64,000 nucleotides of DNA from Maritimibacter sp. DP1N21-5 (GTDB taxonomy: Bacteria; Pseudomonadota; Alphaproteobacteria; Rhodobacterales; Rhodobacteraceae), in the NCBI RefSeq assembly GCF_019218295.1, contig NZ_JAHUZF010000006.1:1240001-1304000 (forward strand). Direction: 5' to 3'. Both the position numbers and the translations under genes were made by a program. The notes beneath the pieces were generated by a model, which saw only the letters and a program-made list of their open reading frames with translations, had not been told where the DNA came from and did no database searches. Of this stretch, positions 11,821 to 20,170 are shown piece by piece; the stretch's first letter is position 1, and the number at the start of each line of letters is the position of its first letter.

Positions 11821-14313
11821 ATGCTACGCATCTTGCTAACCGCCCTTTTCACTCTTTCCGCCGTCGTCACGGCACAGGCGCAGGAGGCCACCGAGCGTCC
11901 ACAGGCCATTCTGGTGCTCGACGCCTCCGGGTCCATGTGGGGGCAGATCGACGGGGTCAACAAGATCGTCATCGCCCGCGACGTGGTCACCAATCTCCTG
12001 GGCACCCTGCCCGAGGATCAGGCGCTCGGCCTCGTCGCCTATGGCCACCGCACCAAGGGCGATTGCGGCGATATCGAGCTTCTCGCGGAACCGGGCGCTG
12101 ACCGGGCGGCCATTGCCGATGCCGTCAATGCGCTGAACCCGAAGGGGAAAACGCCGCTCTCCGCGGCCGTGGTCCAGGCCGCCGAAGCGCTGAAATACTC
12201 CGAGGAGGCGGCCACCGTGATCCTCGTGTCGGACGGGATCGAAACCTGCGATTTCGACCCCTGCGAAGTGGGACGGCAACTCGAGACGACAGGCGTCAAC
12301 TTCACCGCCCATGTGATCGGATTCGACGTGGCCGACGCCGAGACGCGGGCGCAGCTTCAGTGTCTGGCCGATGAGACCGGCGGCAGTTTCCGCACGGCCT
12401 CGGACGCGGGCGAACTCGCGCAGGCGCTGACCGAGGTGGCGACCGCCCCTGTCCCGGAGCCTGAACCGGAAGCGATCACCGTAACCTTCCGCGCCGTGGA
12501 TGGACCGGGCGGTGTCGTCATGAACCGCGACATCGTCTGGACCATCACCGCAGGCGACGCGACCCTTGCCGAAGGCAGCGACGACGCCTCGCCGGTACTC
12601 GAGATCGCGCCTGGTATGGAGGGCCTCGCCACGGTCACCCGACTGCTCGACGAGGAAGTGGTCGAAGCCCGTTTCACCGTTGGGACAGCATCGCAGGTGG
12701 TCGAAGTGATCTTGCCGAAATACGCCCCGCCCGCGACGGTCGAGGCGCCGGCCTCGGCGCCGGCGGGATCGATGGTTCCCGTGACCTTCACCGGGCCGCG
12801 CGGCGACGGCGATTACATCGCTTCCGCCGAGATCGGCTCGGAGGACGGGCATTACGTCGAATACAGCTATGTGGCCGACGCCGAGGGCGACACGGTCGAG
12901 GTCCGGATGCCGCCCACCCCGGGCCCCGCCGAGATCCGATATGTTCTGGCCAAGGGGCTTCAGGCGCTTGGACGGACCGAGATCGAAGTCACGCCGCTCA
13001 CGATCTCGCTGAGCGCGCCCGAGGGGGCGAGCGTGGGCACCACGCCCGAGATCGCGTGGGAAGGGCCGGACTATCAGGGCGACTTCATCACGGTCTCGAC
13101 CACCGACGCCGAAGACGGCCAATATGAAACCTATGAATACACCCGGGAAGGCAGCCCCCTGCCCCTCGTCATGCCCTCGGAGCCCGGCACCTACGAGTTG
13201 CGCTACGTGCTGGCAGCCTCCGGCACGGTCGCGGGTCGCTCGGCCCCCTTCGAGGTCGCCGCGGCGAGCGTGAGCGTGTCGGGACCGACCGAAGCCGTGG
13301 CCGGGTCGGAGATCGAGGTCACGTGGCAGGGCCCCGATGCCCAGAACGACTATATCTCGATCGCGCGTGCCGACGACGACGACGGATACGAGACATACTC
13401 CTACACACGCGGCACCAATCCGCTCAAGGTCGAGACGCCCATCGAACCCGGCGACTATGAAATCCGCTATGTCCTGAACCAGAATCGCACCGTTCTGGCA
13501 CGGCAGGCGATCACCCTGACCGAGGTGGGCGCGCAAGTGACGGCGCCGGCGACGGCGCTTGCGGGTACGGACGTGAGCGTGGAGTGGACCGGCCCTGGTT
13601 ACGCCAGCGATTTCATCAGCTTCGCCGAGGCTGGATCGGACGACGGGACCTATGTCACCTATACCTACACGAAGGAGGGATCGCCCCTGAAGATCGAGGC
13701 GCCAACGACGCCGGGGAGCTACGAAATCCGCTACATCGCCAATGCCGACTACACGATGCTCGCGGCCGCACCGATCACGGTGGAGGCAGCAGAAGCTACG
13801 CTCTCCGCGCCCGACAGGGCCCCGGCGGGTGCGCCGCTCAAGGTTGACTGGACCGGGCCTGAGACGCGAAACGACTACATCGCCGTCGCCGAACCCGGGT
13901 CCGAGGCGGGCGATTACGTGAACTATGAATACATAAATCGCGGCAATCCGCTCGAGATCGACCTGCCGGCGACGCCGGGAGATTATGAACTTCAATATGT
14001 GCTCACCGGTCGCCCCGTCACCATCATCACCCGCCGCCCGATCACCGTGGAGGAGGTGACCGCCAGTCTCACGGGCGAGCGGCGTGAAAGCAGCATCGCG
14101 ATCACCTGGGAGGGACCGGGGTATCGCCGGGATTACGTGACCATCGCCCGGCCGGAGGACGACCCGGGCACCTACGAGGACTACGCCTATACCAATCGCG
14201 GCGAGACCGTGGAGGTCGACGTGCCGGAGACACCGGGCACCTACGAGCTGCGCTATATCCTCGACGGCGACGTGGACCGGGTGCTCGCCCGCGTGCCCTT
14301 CACGGTGGAGTGA
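11821..14313 (+). CDS. Secreted VWA-domain protein with six tandem Ig-like repeats
   Basis: 830 residues. Signal peptide [21 protein letters not shown], then a von Willebrand factor A domain (about residues 28-200) with an intact MIDAS motif DASGSMWG at 34-41, [13 protein letters not shown] and [12 protein letters not shown]. From about residue 305 to the end come six repeats of about 80-88 residues. Each contains W.GP, DYI or DFI, Y..Y.YT, a proline-rich PxxPG turn and YE(I/L)RYVL. Each repeat looks like a small beta-sandwich. The ATG at 11821 is chosen over a TTG at 11806 because it starts the signal peptide. The gene is divergent from uvrA. Role unknown; metal-dependent adhesion or cell-surface interaction is an inference. 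Confidence 0.85.
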   Translation: MLRILLTALFTLSAVVTAQAQEATERPQAILVLDASGSMWGQIDGVNKIVIARDVVTNLLGTLPEDQALGLVAYGHRTKGDCGDIELLAEPGADRAAIADAVNALNPKGKTPLSAAVVQAAEALKYSEEAATVILVSDGIETCDFDPCEVGRQLETTGVNFTAHVIGFDVADAETRAQLQCLADETGGSFRTASDAGELAQALTEVATAPVPEPEPEAITVTFRAVDGPGGVVMNRDIVWTITAGDATLAEGSDDASPVLEIAPGMEGLATVTRLLDEEVVEARFTVGTASQVVEVILPKYAPPATVEAPASAPAGSMVPVTFTGPRGDGDYIASAEIGSEDGHYVEYSYVADAEGDTVEVRMPPTPGPAEIRYVLAKGLQALGRTEIEVTPLTISLSAPEGASVGTTPEIAWEGPDYQGDFITVSTTDAEDGQYETYEYTREGSPLPLVMPSEPGTYELRYVLAASGTVAGRSAPFEVAAASVSVSGPTEAVAGSEIEVTWQGPDAQNDYISIARADDDDGYETYSYTRGTNPLKVETPIEPGDYEIRYVLNQNRTVLARQAITLTEVGAQVTAPATALAGTDVSVEWTGPGYASDFISFAEAGSDDGTYVTYTYTKEGSPLKIEAPTTPGSYEIRYIANADYTMLAAAPITVEAAEATLSAPDRAPAGAPLKVDWTGPETRNDYIAVAEPGSEAGDYVNYEYINRGNPLEIDLPATPGDYELQYVLTGRPVTIITRRPITVEEVTASLTGERRESSIAITWEGPGYRRDYVTIARPEDDPGTYEDYAYTNRGETVEVDVPETPGTYELRYILDGDVDRVLARVPFTVE
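12736..14310 (+). repeat. Six in-frame tandem repeats in the VWA protein gene
   Basis: Protein-level repeats of roughly 80-88 codons. Shared landmarks are (V/I).W.GP, (D/S)(D/F)(Y/F)I, Y..Y.YT(R/K/N).G.P(L), P..PG.YE(I/L)RY(V/I)L and a closing A..PI/F.V strand. The first copy is the most divergent ([13 protein letters not shown]). The copies are clearly diverged at DNA level, so the array is old. Confidence 0.8.
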
Positions 14314-14337
14314 ACCCTGTGCCGACACGATGGGCCC

Positions 14338-14366
14338 TTGACATATTCAACTTAGTGAATATTATC
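14338..14366 (+). promoter_or_regulatory. Sigma70-type promoter containing a BigR/SqrR-like operator
   Basis: TTGACA at 14338-14343, 16-base spacer, TATTAT at 14360-14365. The spacer region holds a perfect inverted repeat ATATTCA-N6-TGAATAT (14343-14362), i.e. ATTC-N8-GAAT. That is the core reported for ArsR-family persulfide-sensing repressors BigR/SqrR. A repressor bound here would cover the space between -35 and -10. The downstream gene is a rhodanese, which fits. Confidence 0.75.
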
Positions 14367-14416
14367 GTCTCCAACAGCGAAACACGCCCGCTCGGGCGAA
14401 TGTCAAGGATGCGAGA

Positions 14417-14779
14417 ATGTTTGGACTACTGGGCGGCCGTGCCGCGAAATCGGGCATGAGCCCGCAGGAAGCGGTCGCCAAGGCCGCCTCCGGAGAGATC
14501 ACCGTCGTCGACGTGCGCGACGCGGGAGAGCTTGCCATGTCGGGCAAGGCCAAGGGCGCGGTGCATATCCCGCTTGCCGTGATCCGCATGCAGGGCGATC
14601 CGCGCTCCCCCGAATTCAACGCGGCGCTGTCGCTCGACAGGCCCGTGGCGATCTACTGTGCCTCGGGCGCGCGATCCTCGATGGCGGCTCAGGTGCTCGC
14701 GGGCTACGGCTTCGACGTGACCAACATTGGCGGCCTGGGCCACTGGCAGATGGCGGGCGGCGAGGTCGTGCGCGCCTGA
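14417..14779 (+). CDS. Rhodanese-like sulfurtransferase
   Basis: 120 residues, a single rhodanese domain. MSPQEAVAKAASGEITVVDV starts the domain. VDVRDAGELAMSGKAKGAVHIPL is the characteristic first half, and the active-site loop is CASGARSS (Cys near residue 76, preceded by PVAIY). The C-terminus ends NIGGLGHWQMAGGEVV. AAGGA lies 7 bases before the ATG. The operator-bearing promoter upstream suggests induction by sulfide or persulfide through an ArsR-type repressor; no such repressor gene or sulfide:quinone reductase gene lies in this window. Probable role: moving persulfide sulfur between carriers. Confidence 0.9.
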   Translation: MFGLLGGRAAKSGMSPQEAVAKAASGEITVVDVRDAGELAMSGKAKGAVHIPLAVIRMQGDPRSPEFNAALSLDRPVAIYCASGARSSMAAQVLAGYGFDVTNIGGLGHWQMAGGEVVRA

Positions 14780-14838
14780 GCGTCAGGCGAGGGTGAGAGA
14801 TCGGGAGCGGGCCTTCGGGTCCGCTTCTTTCGTTTCGA

Positions 14839-14912
14839 ATCTTGCTTTGCAAGATCCGACCGAGGTGGGGGCTCTGCCCCCACACCCCCGAGGTATTTAA
14901 GAAGCAGTGAAG
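14839..14912. repeat. Intergenic double-hairpin repeat element, copy 1
   Basis: Hairpin ATCTTGC-TTT-GCAAGAT (14839-14855), linker ATCCGACCG overlapping its end, hairpin GTGGGGGC-TCT-GCCCCCAC (14865-14883), then a tail ACCCCCGAGGTATTTAAGAA and GCAGTGAAG. The architecture and tail recur at 42793-42876. Both copies lie in a convergent intergenic gap, so the element probably acts as a transcription terminator as well. Confidence 0.65.
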
Positions 14913-14920
14913 GCCATGGG

Positions 14921-15337
14921 TCAGCCAAAGCCGCCGCCGGCCTTGCCGGGTTCCATGCGGATGAGGCGCGACGTTTCCACTGCCGCCTGACGATGCGCCA
15001 TGGCCTTGCGGTAGGTCGGATCCTTGATCATCGCGACGAAGGCCTCGGCGCTGGGGTATTCGGCGATGAAGCAGAGGTCCCAATGTTCGTCGGCGGGGCC
15101 GATCAGCATGAATTCCATGCGCCCTGACCAGACGATGCGACCGCCCTCGCGCCCGAAGATGGGGGCGCTTTCGCGGGAATAGGCGGCATAGGCCTCAGCC
15201 CCGGTTGCGGCGCGTCCATCGTCATAGAGGGCGCGGTCGCGCAGCTTGACGAGGTTGAGCATATGGATGGGTCCCGCGCGGTCGATGGCACGGAGTTGCG
15301 CGAAGGCGTCGCCTTCGAAGCCGGTGTGGTGGGTCAT
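14921..15337 (-). CDS. DUF1330-family protein
   Basis: 138 residues. The fold family is a dimeric alpha/beta barrel related to stress-induced small proteins. Visible matches are GPIHMLNLVKLRDRALYDDG, AYAAYSRESAPIFGREGGRI and YPSAEAFVAMIKDPTYRKAM followed by AHRQAAVETSRLI, the typical DUF1330 ending. No catalytic role is established. GGGAGGACCAC precedes the ATG at 15337. It lies downstream of the tig terminator and converges on the rhodanese gene. Confidence 0.8.
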   Translation of the reverse strand: MTHHTGFEGDAFAQLRAIDRAGPIHMLNLVKLRDRALYDDGRAATGAEAYAAYSRESAPIFGREGGRIVWSGRMEFMLIGPADEHWDLCFIAEYPSAEAFVAMIKDPTYRKAMAHRQAAVETSRLIRMEPGKAGGGFG

Positions 15338-15376
15338 GTGGTCCTCCCTTTCGGGCCACCCTACCCCCGGAAATGC

Positions 15377-15404
15377 AAAAGGCCGCCCCCTGAGGACGGC
15401 CTTT
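15377..15404 (-). terminator. Terminator of trigger factor gene
   Basis: Inverted repeat AAAGGCCG / CGGCCTTT with a short loop, 22 bases after the tig stop. On the minus strand it is followed by TTTTGC. Confidence 0.75.
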
Positions 15405-15425
15405 CACGCAACGTCAGTGCCGGGC

Positions 15426-16757
15426 TCACGCCTCGTCGAGCGCGTCCACGGCTTTCTGGAGGTCGTCCTTGGAGACCCCTTTTTCGGAAACTTTCGCCTG
15501 CGCGGCGATGTGATCGACGACCTTGTCCTCGAAAAGCGGCGCCTGGATCTGCTGGCGCATCTGCGGGTTCTGCTGGACGAAGTCGAAGAAGGCGCGTTCC
15601 TGGCCCGGATACTGGCGGGCCTGCTGCATCACGGCCTGGGTGAACTCGGCATCGGTCACCTGAACCTCGGCCTTGCGGCCGATCTCGGCGAGGAGGAGCC
15701 CGAGGCGCACGCGGCGCTCGGCGAGTTTCTTCGCCTCGTCGGTCACTTCGATCTCCGGGTGGTCATGCCCGTGAACGTCGGGGTTTTCCTCGTGCCAGAG
15801 CTGGTGCGCGATCTGGTTGGCTTCCGCATCGACGAGCGAGGGCGGCAGATCGAACGAGACCTTGCCGTCGAGCGCGTCGAGCAGGCCACGCTTCATCACC
15901 GCGCGGGCGGCACCGGCGTATTCGGCTTCGAGCCGCTCGGCGACCTGCGATTTCAGCGCGGCGAGGTCTTCGGCACCGTATTTCTGCGCCAGATCGTCGT
16001 TGATCTCGGCGGGCTTGGGTTCCTTCACGGCCTTGATCGTGCAGGTGAAGGTCGCCTCTTTGCCGGCGAGGTTCGCGGCACCGTAGTTTTCCGGGAAGGT
16101 CACGACGACGTCTTTTTCGTCGCCTTCCTTCACGCCGACAAGCTGATCCTCGAAGCCGGGGATGAACTGGCCGGAGCCGAGCACGAGGGGGAAGTCTTCC
16201 GCCGCGCCGCCGTCAAAGGCTTCGCCGTCGACTTTGCCGAGGAAGTCGAGCGTGACCTGATCGCCGTCTTTCGCCTTCGAGCCCTTCTTGCGGTCCTCGA
16301 AATTCTGGGCGTTCTCGGCGAGCGAGGTGAGCGCTTCGTTGATCTCGTCGTCCGAGGCTTTGACCACGAGCTTTTCGAGCGCGAGGTCGGAGAGGTCCAC
16401 CTCCGGGATTTCCGGCAGCGCTTCGTAGGTCATCTCGACCTCGACGTCGTCGCCTTCTTTCCAGTTCTCGTTCGTCATCTTGACGTCGGGCTGCATGGCC
16501 GGACGGTCGCCCGATTTCTCGAAGTGGTCGTTCATCGCGCCGTCGATGGCGTCCTGCATGGCTTCGCCCATGAGACGCTGACCGAAGTTCTTCTTGAGCA
16601 GCGCCATCGGGACTTTGCCCTTGCGGAAGCCCTTCATCTCGATCTCGGGCTGGGCTTCGAGAAGTTTCTCGTTGACCTTGGCGTCCAGATCGGTGGCGGG
16701 CACCACGATCTTGTAGCCGCGCTTGAGGCCTTCGTTCAGGGTCTCGGTGACGCTCAT
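15426..16757 (-). CDS. tig: Trigger factor, ribosome-associated chaperone and peptidyl-prolyl isomerase
   Basis: 443 residues, normal length. The N-terminal ribosome-binding domain contains the signature [17 protein letters not shown] at about residues 42-58. The middle FKBP-type domain shows [20 protein letters not shown] and [20 protein letters not shown] followed by [22 protein letters not shown]. The C-terminal helical chaperone domain ends with a glutamine-rich stretch ([20 protein letters not shown]). The ATG at 16757 follows GAAGGAACCGAAC. Folds nascent proteins at the ribosome exit tunnel. Confidence 0.97.
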   Translation of the reverse strand: MSVTETLNEGLKRGYKIVVPATDLDAKVNEKLLEAQPEIEMKGFRKGKVPMALLKKNFGQRLMGEAMQDAIDGAMNDHFEKSGDRPAMQPDVKMTNENWKEGDDVEVEMTYEALPEIPEVDLSDLALEKLVVKASDDEINEALTSLAENAQNFEDRKKGSKAKDGDQVTLDFLGKVDGEAFDGGAAEDFPLVLGSGQFIPGFEDQLVGVKEGDEKDVVVTFPENYGAANLAGKEATFTCTIKAVKEPKPAEINDDLAQKYGAEDLAALKSQVAERLEAEYAGAARAVMKRGLLDALDGKVSFDLPPSLVDAEANQIAHQLWHEENPDVHGHDHPEIEVTDEAKKLAERRVRLGLLLAEIGRKAEVQVTDAEFTQAVMQQARQYPGQERAFFDFVQQNPQMRQQIQAPLFEDKVVDHIAAQAKVSEKGVSKDDLQKAVDALDEA

Positions 16758-16891
16758 GTTCGGTTCCTTCATCGGCAGATGGGGCGCGAAATCGCACCCC
16801 CGGAAATTTTCACGCCCTTCTATGTGGGCAAGCGAAAGGGTGCAAGCGGGTTTCAGCGCCGCGCTGCGGCGTCGCTGCATGGATCCGGGCC

Positions 16892-18067
16892 TCACGTGGC
16901 CGGCGTCCGCTTCGACAGGACCGGCCGCCAGAGCCTGGCCATCACGACGAGGAACGCGCCCACCCAGAGCACGCCAGCACCGATCAGCAGCGCCTCGCGC
17001 GGTGCGTTTTGGACTTCGGCCGCCACCCGGAGGAGGGAGGCGACCGCCAGCGCGGCGAAGGCCCCGGTCGCGAAAGCGCCGGCTTCGAGCGGGCGTCCGG
17101 TGTGCCCGAGGGTGGCGCGGACCATCACGGCGACCGTCATCGTGCCGACAGCCCCTGCCCCGAGCGCATGGAATGTTGCGGCATCGTTCAGGATTCCCAC
17201 GGCGGACAGGGCCGCTGCGGCGAAACCGAAGGGAATGAAGGCATAAGACAGGTGCAGCATGAGGAGGAGCGGAGACCGCCAGGTATGTGCACCCCGCCAG
17301 CGTGCGAGACGCAGCGCCTGCCCCATGCCGGCTAGACCGAGCAGGAGGGCTTCGGCGAGACCTTCTGCCTGCGCAACCCACAGCCCCAGCGCGAGAGCCC
17401 CTGTCAGGATGGCAATGCCATCGAAGCTGTTGAAGGGAATGGGGAGGCGCCTCTGGCCCTGCTTGACCAGCCAGTTGCGCGTGAAGCTCGGGATGATGCG
17501 TCCGCCGATCAGCATGATCAGGAAGACGAGGACCGCGAGACCGAGACGATGGGCGAACATGGCGGCGCCCGTCTTCATGGCCTCGATGTGGAAGATCAGG
17601 TTCGCGACCCAGAAAATCGTAACCGGCACAAGGACCTTCAGATTGCGCCAGTTGCGACCGGCGACGATCTCGCGCGCGATCATGCTGCCGACGAGGAGGA
17701 GGAAGAGCTGGTCGATCAGCAGGACCGCCACCGGGCCCACGGGGAAGACGCCCGCCGAGACGTACCGTCCGGCGATCCAGACGAGGCTTAGCACCCCGAG
17801 CGGCAGGCCGCGGGTGGGCAATCGTCCGGTCCAGTTCGGAACGGCCGTGAACAGAAAGCCCGCGACCACGGCGGCGCCGTAGCCGAAGACCATCTCATGC
17901 ACGTGCCAGTCGACGGGAAGGAACACCGACGACAGGCTCAAGAGGCCTTCCCACACAGCAAGCCAGAGCGCGATGGCGAGGGCCGCGAAGCCAGTGGCGA
18001 GCAGGAAGAAGGGGCGAAACCCGGCGGACAAAAGCGCGGGGCCGGTGTAGGGGGTGCGGGCCGACAT
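16892..18067 (-). CDS. nnrS: NnrS family heme-copper membrane protein
   Basis: 391 residues with about 12 hydrophobic helices. Family landmarks are [19 protein letters not shown] near the start, [20 protein letters not shown] with histidines, [26 protein letters not shown], and [20 protein letters not shown] near the end. NnrS is known in alphaproteobacteria as part of the NNR regulon and protects against nitric oxide stress, possibly through metal-dinitrosyl chemistry. The ATG at 18067 has AAGGAGCTTTCGC before it. It lies 76 bases downstream of the pseudoazurin gene, with a hairpin in between, so expression may be partial read-through. Confidence 0.92.
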   Translation of the reverse strand: MSARTPYTGPALLSAGFRPFFLLATGFAALAIALWLAVWEGLLSLSSVFLPVDWHVHEMVFGYGAAVVAGFLFTAVPNWTGRLPTRGLPLGVLSLVWIAGRYVSAGVFPVGPVAVLLIDQLFLLLVGSMIAREIVAGRNWRNLKVLVPVTIFWVANLIFHIEAMKTGAAMFAHRLGLAVLVFLIMLIGGRIIPSFTRNWLVKQGQRRLPIPFNSFDGIAILTGALALGLWVAQAEGLAEALLLGLAGMGQALRLARWRGAHTWRSPLLLMLHLSYAFIPFGFAAAALSAVGILNDAATFHALGAGAVGTMTVAVMVRATLGHTGRPLEAGAFATGAFAALAVASLLRVAAEVQNAPREALLIGAGVLWVGAFLVVMARLWRPVLSKRTPAT

Positions 18068-18087
18068 GCGAAAGCTCCTTGATGTCG

Positions 18088-18116
18088 AAAGGGCGACGCA
18101 GGTCGCGCCGCCCTTT
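18088..18116 (-). terminator. Hairpin between pseudoazurin and nnrS genes (attenuator or terminator)
   Basis: AAAGGGCG / CGCCCTTT inverted repeat (18088-18095 and 18109-18116), ending in TTTC on the minus strand. It lies between two co-directional genes, so it would make the abundant pseudoazurin mRNA end here while letting some transcripts continue to nnrS. Confidence 0.6.
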
Positions 18117-18143
18117 CTGTGACAGTGACGAAGGGACGGGACG

Positions 18144-18569
18144 TCACTGAACCTGTGCAATCAGGTCGGCCATGCGGGCCTTGGCCTTGCCCTTCTGCGG
18201 GACCGCGGCGACGTCATCGAGGTTCACGGCCGCGCCGACCTGGATGAGCGCGACCATGCCCATGCCGTAGTGCGGCGTGCATTTCACGCCATAGAGGCCC
18301 TCGGACCCGAGAGTGAGTTCGAAGTCCTCGTTGAAGTCGGTCTTGAAGCCTTCGACCCCCTCCGGGAGCATGCCCTCGATCGCCTCGACGTTGTGACCCT
18401 TGTCGGTGGCGACGAAATGGATCACGTCACCCGGCTGGGCCTGAACGAAGGCAGGCTGGAACACCATGGCGCCTTCGTCGCCCTTGTTGAGCATCTGAAT
18501 TTCGATGGTTTCGGCAGTAGCGGCCCCGGCGGCAAGCACGAGAGCGGCGGAAAGCAGGAGACGTTTCAT
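18144..18569 (-). CDS. Pseudoazurin (periplasmic blue copper electron carrier)
   Basis: 141 residues. A 19-residue signal peptide ([19 protein letters not shown]) would leave a mature protein starting [11 protein letters not shown]. On mature numbering the copper ligands fall exactly at the canonical positions His40 (KGHNVE), Cys78 and His81 (CTPHYGMGM) and Met86. The second ATG (18569) is preferred over 18575 because AAAGGGA sits 6-7 bases before it and directly abuts the first. It donates electrons to nitrite and N2O reductases in related denitrifiers. A TTG-N8-CAA box upstream lies about 76 bases from the start, fitting NnrR activation. Confidence 0.93.
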   Translation of the reverse strand: MKRLLLSAALVLAAGAATAETIEIQMLNKGDEGAMVFQPAFVQAQPGDVIHFVATDKGHNVEAIEGMLPEGVEGFKTDFNEDFELTLGSEGLYGVKCTPHYGMGMVALIQVGAAVNLDDVAAVPQKGKAKARMADLIAQVQ

Positions 18570-18637
18570 AAGCATTCCCTTTCGGTCTATTCCTGTTTCG
18601 TCTGCGCTCCTTTTGCGCTATCTCCCCGACCCGAACG

Positions 18638-18651
18638 TTGCATTTGAACAA
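18638..18651. promoter_or_regulatory. NNR/FNR-type box between pseudoazurin gene and nnrR
   Basis: TTGCATTTGAACAA, matching TTG-N8-CAA. Its centre is about 76 bases upstream of the pseudoazurin ATG, consistent with a -41.5 position for that gene. It is only 15 bases upstream of the nnrR start, where it would more likely mediate autoregulation. Confidence 0.6.
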
Positions 18652-18666
18652 ACTCCCGGAGCATTT

Positions 18667-19362
18667 GTGGCCAAGCTCGACGAAAGCCTTCTCGCCGACC
18701 TCCCTCCGTTCAGCCTGCTGGAACGGAGTCAGATCCGCGACATCCTGAGCCAGGCCTCGTCGCGCCGGTATCCTGAAGGTGCAGCGATCTTCAGCGAGGG
18801 CCACGACGCGGAGCGATTCTATCTTCTTCTCGACGGATACCTGCGGGTGATCCGTTCGACCGAAGGTGGCGAAGAGATCATCGTGCTGCACATCTCGCCC
18901 GGCCAGCTTTTCGGCATCGCCAAGGCCCTGGCGCGCGACACCTATCCGGCCACCTCCATCGCGGCGGCCGAATCTATCGCGCTGTCCTGGCCCATGTCGC
19001 TCTGGGACGACTTCACAGCGAACTACCCCGGTTTCGCCACCGAAAGCTACCGCACCCTCGGCCGCCGGCTGGGCGAGATCCAGACCACGCTGACGGAAAT
19101 GGCGACGCAGGCGGTAGAGAAACGGGTCGCCTGTGCCGTGCTCAGGATGATGAACCAGAGCGGCCGGCGCACCGTCGACGGGATCGAGATCGGCTTTCCG
19201 ATCACCCGGCAGAACATCTCCGACATGACCGGCACCACGCTCCACACGGTCAGCCGCCTTTTGTCGGCCTGGGAGAAGGACGGCGTGGTTTCGTCGCGGC
19301 GCAAACATATCGTGGTGACGAAGCCGCACGAACTGGTGCTGCTGTCGGGAGCGCAGGGTTAA
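18667..19362 (+). CDS. nnrR: Crp/Fnr-family nitric oxide regulator NnrR (DNR type)
   Basis: 231 residues. An N-terminal cyclic-nucleotide-type barrel (EGAAIFSEGHDAERFYLLLD, GQLFGIAKAL) is followed by a C-terminal helix-turn-helix with ITRQNISDMTGTTLHTVSRL continuing LSAWEKDG, the recognition helix typical of NnrR/DNR. It lacks the N-terminal cysteine cluster of FNR, so it should sense NO (via heme in related proteins), not oxygen by an Fe-S cluster. The GTG at 18667 has GGAG five bases before it; the longer open frame upstream runs antisense into the pseudoazurin gene. Likely activator of the nor, nir and nos boxes listed here. Confidence 0.88.
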   Translation: MAKLDESLLADLPPFSLLERSQIRDILSQASSRRYPEGAAIFSEGHDAERFYLLLDGYLRVIRSTEGGEEIIVLHISPGQLFGIAKALARDTYPATSIAAAESIALSWPMSLWDDFTANYPGFATESYRTLGRRLGEIQTTLTEMATQAVEKRVACAVLRMMNQSGRRTVDGIEIGFPITRQNISDMTGTTLHTVSRLLSAWEKDGVVSSRRKHIVVTKPHELVLLSGAQG

Positions 19363-19583
19363 GGCAGGCGCGCGGCGCGGCGAAGCTCGGCGCGGAACGC
19401 CTCTTCGTCGAGCCCGTATTCGATGCAGGCATCGGTGATCGCGTGGAAGGGCGCGACCGGACAGCCGGGGCAGAGCATCTGTCTGTCGAGAAATACCTGC
19501 ATCATGTCGGGCCATTCGCCGAACAGGGTCGCCAGTGGCAGGTCCGGATCGTCGAAACGGGGGCGTCTTCTGAATCTGGGCAT
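19359..19583 (-). CDS. DUF1858 small protein with CPGC motif
   Basis: 74 residues, related to the hybrid-cluster-protein-associated redox disulfide domain. After an Arg-rich start (MPRFRRRPRFDDPDLPLATL) come EWPDMMQVFLDRQMLCPGC and HAITDACIEYGLDEEAFRAE. The LCPGC motif with a later Cys is the family hallmark; in the RIC/ScdA family a related domain handles NO-damaged iron centres. AAGGAGCCCCGCC precedes the ATG at 19583. It is divergent from norC, and the TTG-N8-CAA box at 19632-19645 is positioned to serve both. Its end overlaps nnrR by 4 bases convergently. Confidence 0.82.
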   Translation of the reverse strand: MPRFRRRPRFDDPDLPLATLFGEWPDMMQVFLDRQMLCPGCPVAPFHAITDACIEYGLDEEAFRAELRRAARLP

Positions 19584-19631
19584 GGCGGGGCTCCTTCCCT
19601 GCCAGACTGCGCGATCCAATCGCCCGGTTCT

Positions 19632-19645
19632 TTGCGTTTCCACAA
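19632..19645. promoter_or_regulatory. NNR box upstream of norC (and the divergent DUF1858 gene)
   Basis: TTGCGTTTCCACAA, TTG-N8-CAA. Its centre is about 69 bases upstream of the norC ATG; a -41.5 position implies a norC leader of about 27 bases. In the other direction it is about 56 bases from the DUF1858 start. Confidence 0.75.
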
Positions 19646-19706
19646 CAAGTGGCACGGTCGCCCCCGCTAGGTGTCCTTCATCGACACCACAAAACGGGAC
19701 CGTGAC

Positions 19707-20159
19707 ATGTCAGACATACTCACGAAATCACGGGCCAGGAACGTCTTCTACGGGGGGAGTATCTTCTTCGTCGTCGTGTTCGTGGCCCTCACGGCGCAAA
19801 GCCATCGCTATATCGTCAAGACCTCGACCGCCGGGGCACCGATCACCGAAGAGGTGCGGCTGGGCAAGGAGGTCTGGGAACGCAATTCCTGCATCAACTG
19901 CCACACGCTGCACGGCGAAGGCGCCTATTTCGCGCCCGAGGTCGGCAACGTGATGACCCGCTGGGGCGCAACGGACGACCCCGAGCTCGCGTTCGAAATT
20001 CTTGACGGATGGATGAAGGCGCAGCCCTCGGGCACCCCCGGCCGCCGCCAGATGCCGCACTTCGAGATCACCGAAGAGGAAATGCGCGGGCTCGCGGAAT
20101 TCCTCCGCTGGGCCGATCAGACCAACACCCAGAACTGGCCGCCGAACGACGCCGGGTAA
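19707..20159 (+). CDS. norC: Nitric oxide reductase cytochrome c subunit
   Basis: 150 residues, the standard NorC size. An N-terminal membrane anchor (NVFYGGSIFFVVVFVALTAQ, about residues 12-32) is followed by a periplasmic domain with the heme c motif CINCHTLHGEGAYFAPEV at about residue 61 and likely axial Met in RRQMPHF. It passes electrons from cytochrome c or pseudoazurin to NorB. The ATG at 19707 follows GGGACCGTGAC; an upstream in-frame start would give a non-conserved leader. It starts the norCBQD operon. Confidence 0.97.
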   Translation: MSDILTKSRARNVFYGGSIFFVVVFVALTAQSHRYIVKTSTAGAPITEEVRLGKEVWERNSCINCHTLHGEGAYFAPEVGNVMTRWGATDDPELAFEILDGWMKAQPSGTPGRRQMPHFEITEEEMRGLAEFLRWADQTNTQNWPPNDAG

Positions 20160-20170
20160 GGAGACCGAAA

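Noticed and set aside
11637..12005. Upstream extension of uvrA
   Set aside because: The open frame continues but crosses the SOS box and the VWA gene. UvrA similarity begins at 11636.
18505..18666. N-terminal extension of nnrR
   Set aside because: It would overlap the divergent pseudoazurin start and has no Crp/Fnr similarity. GTG at 18667 has a good ribosome site.
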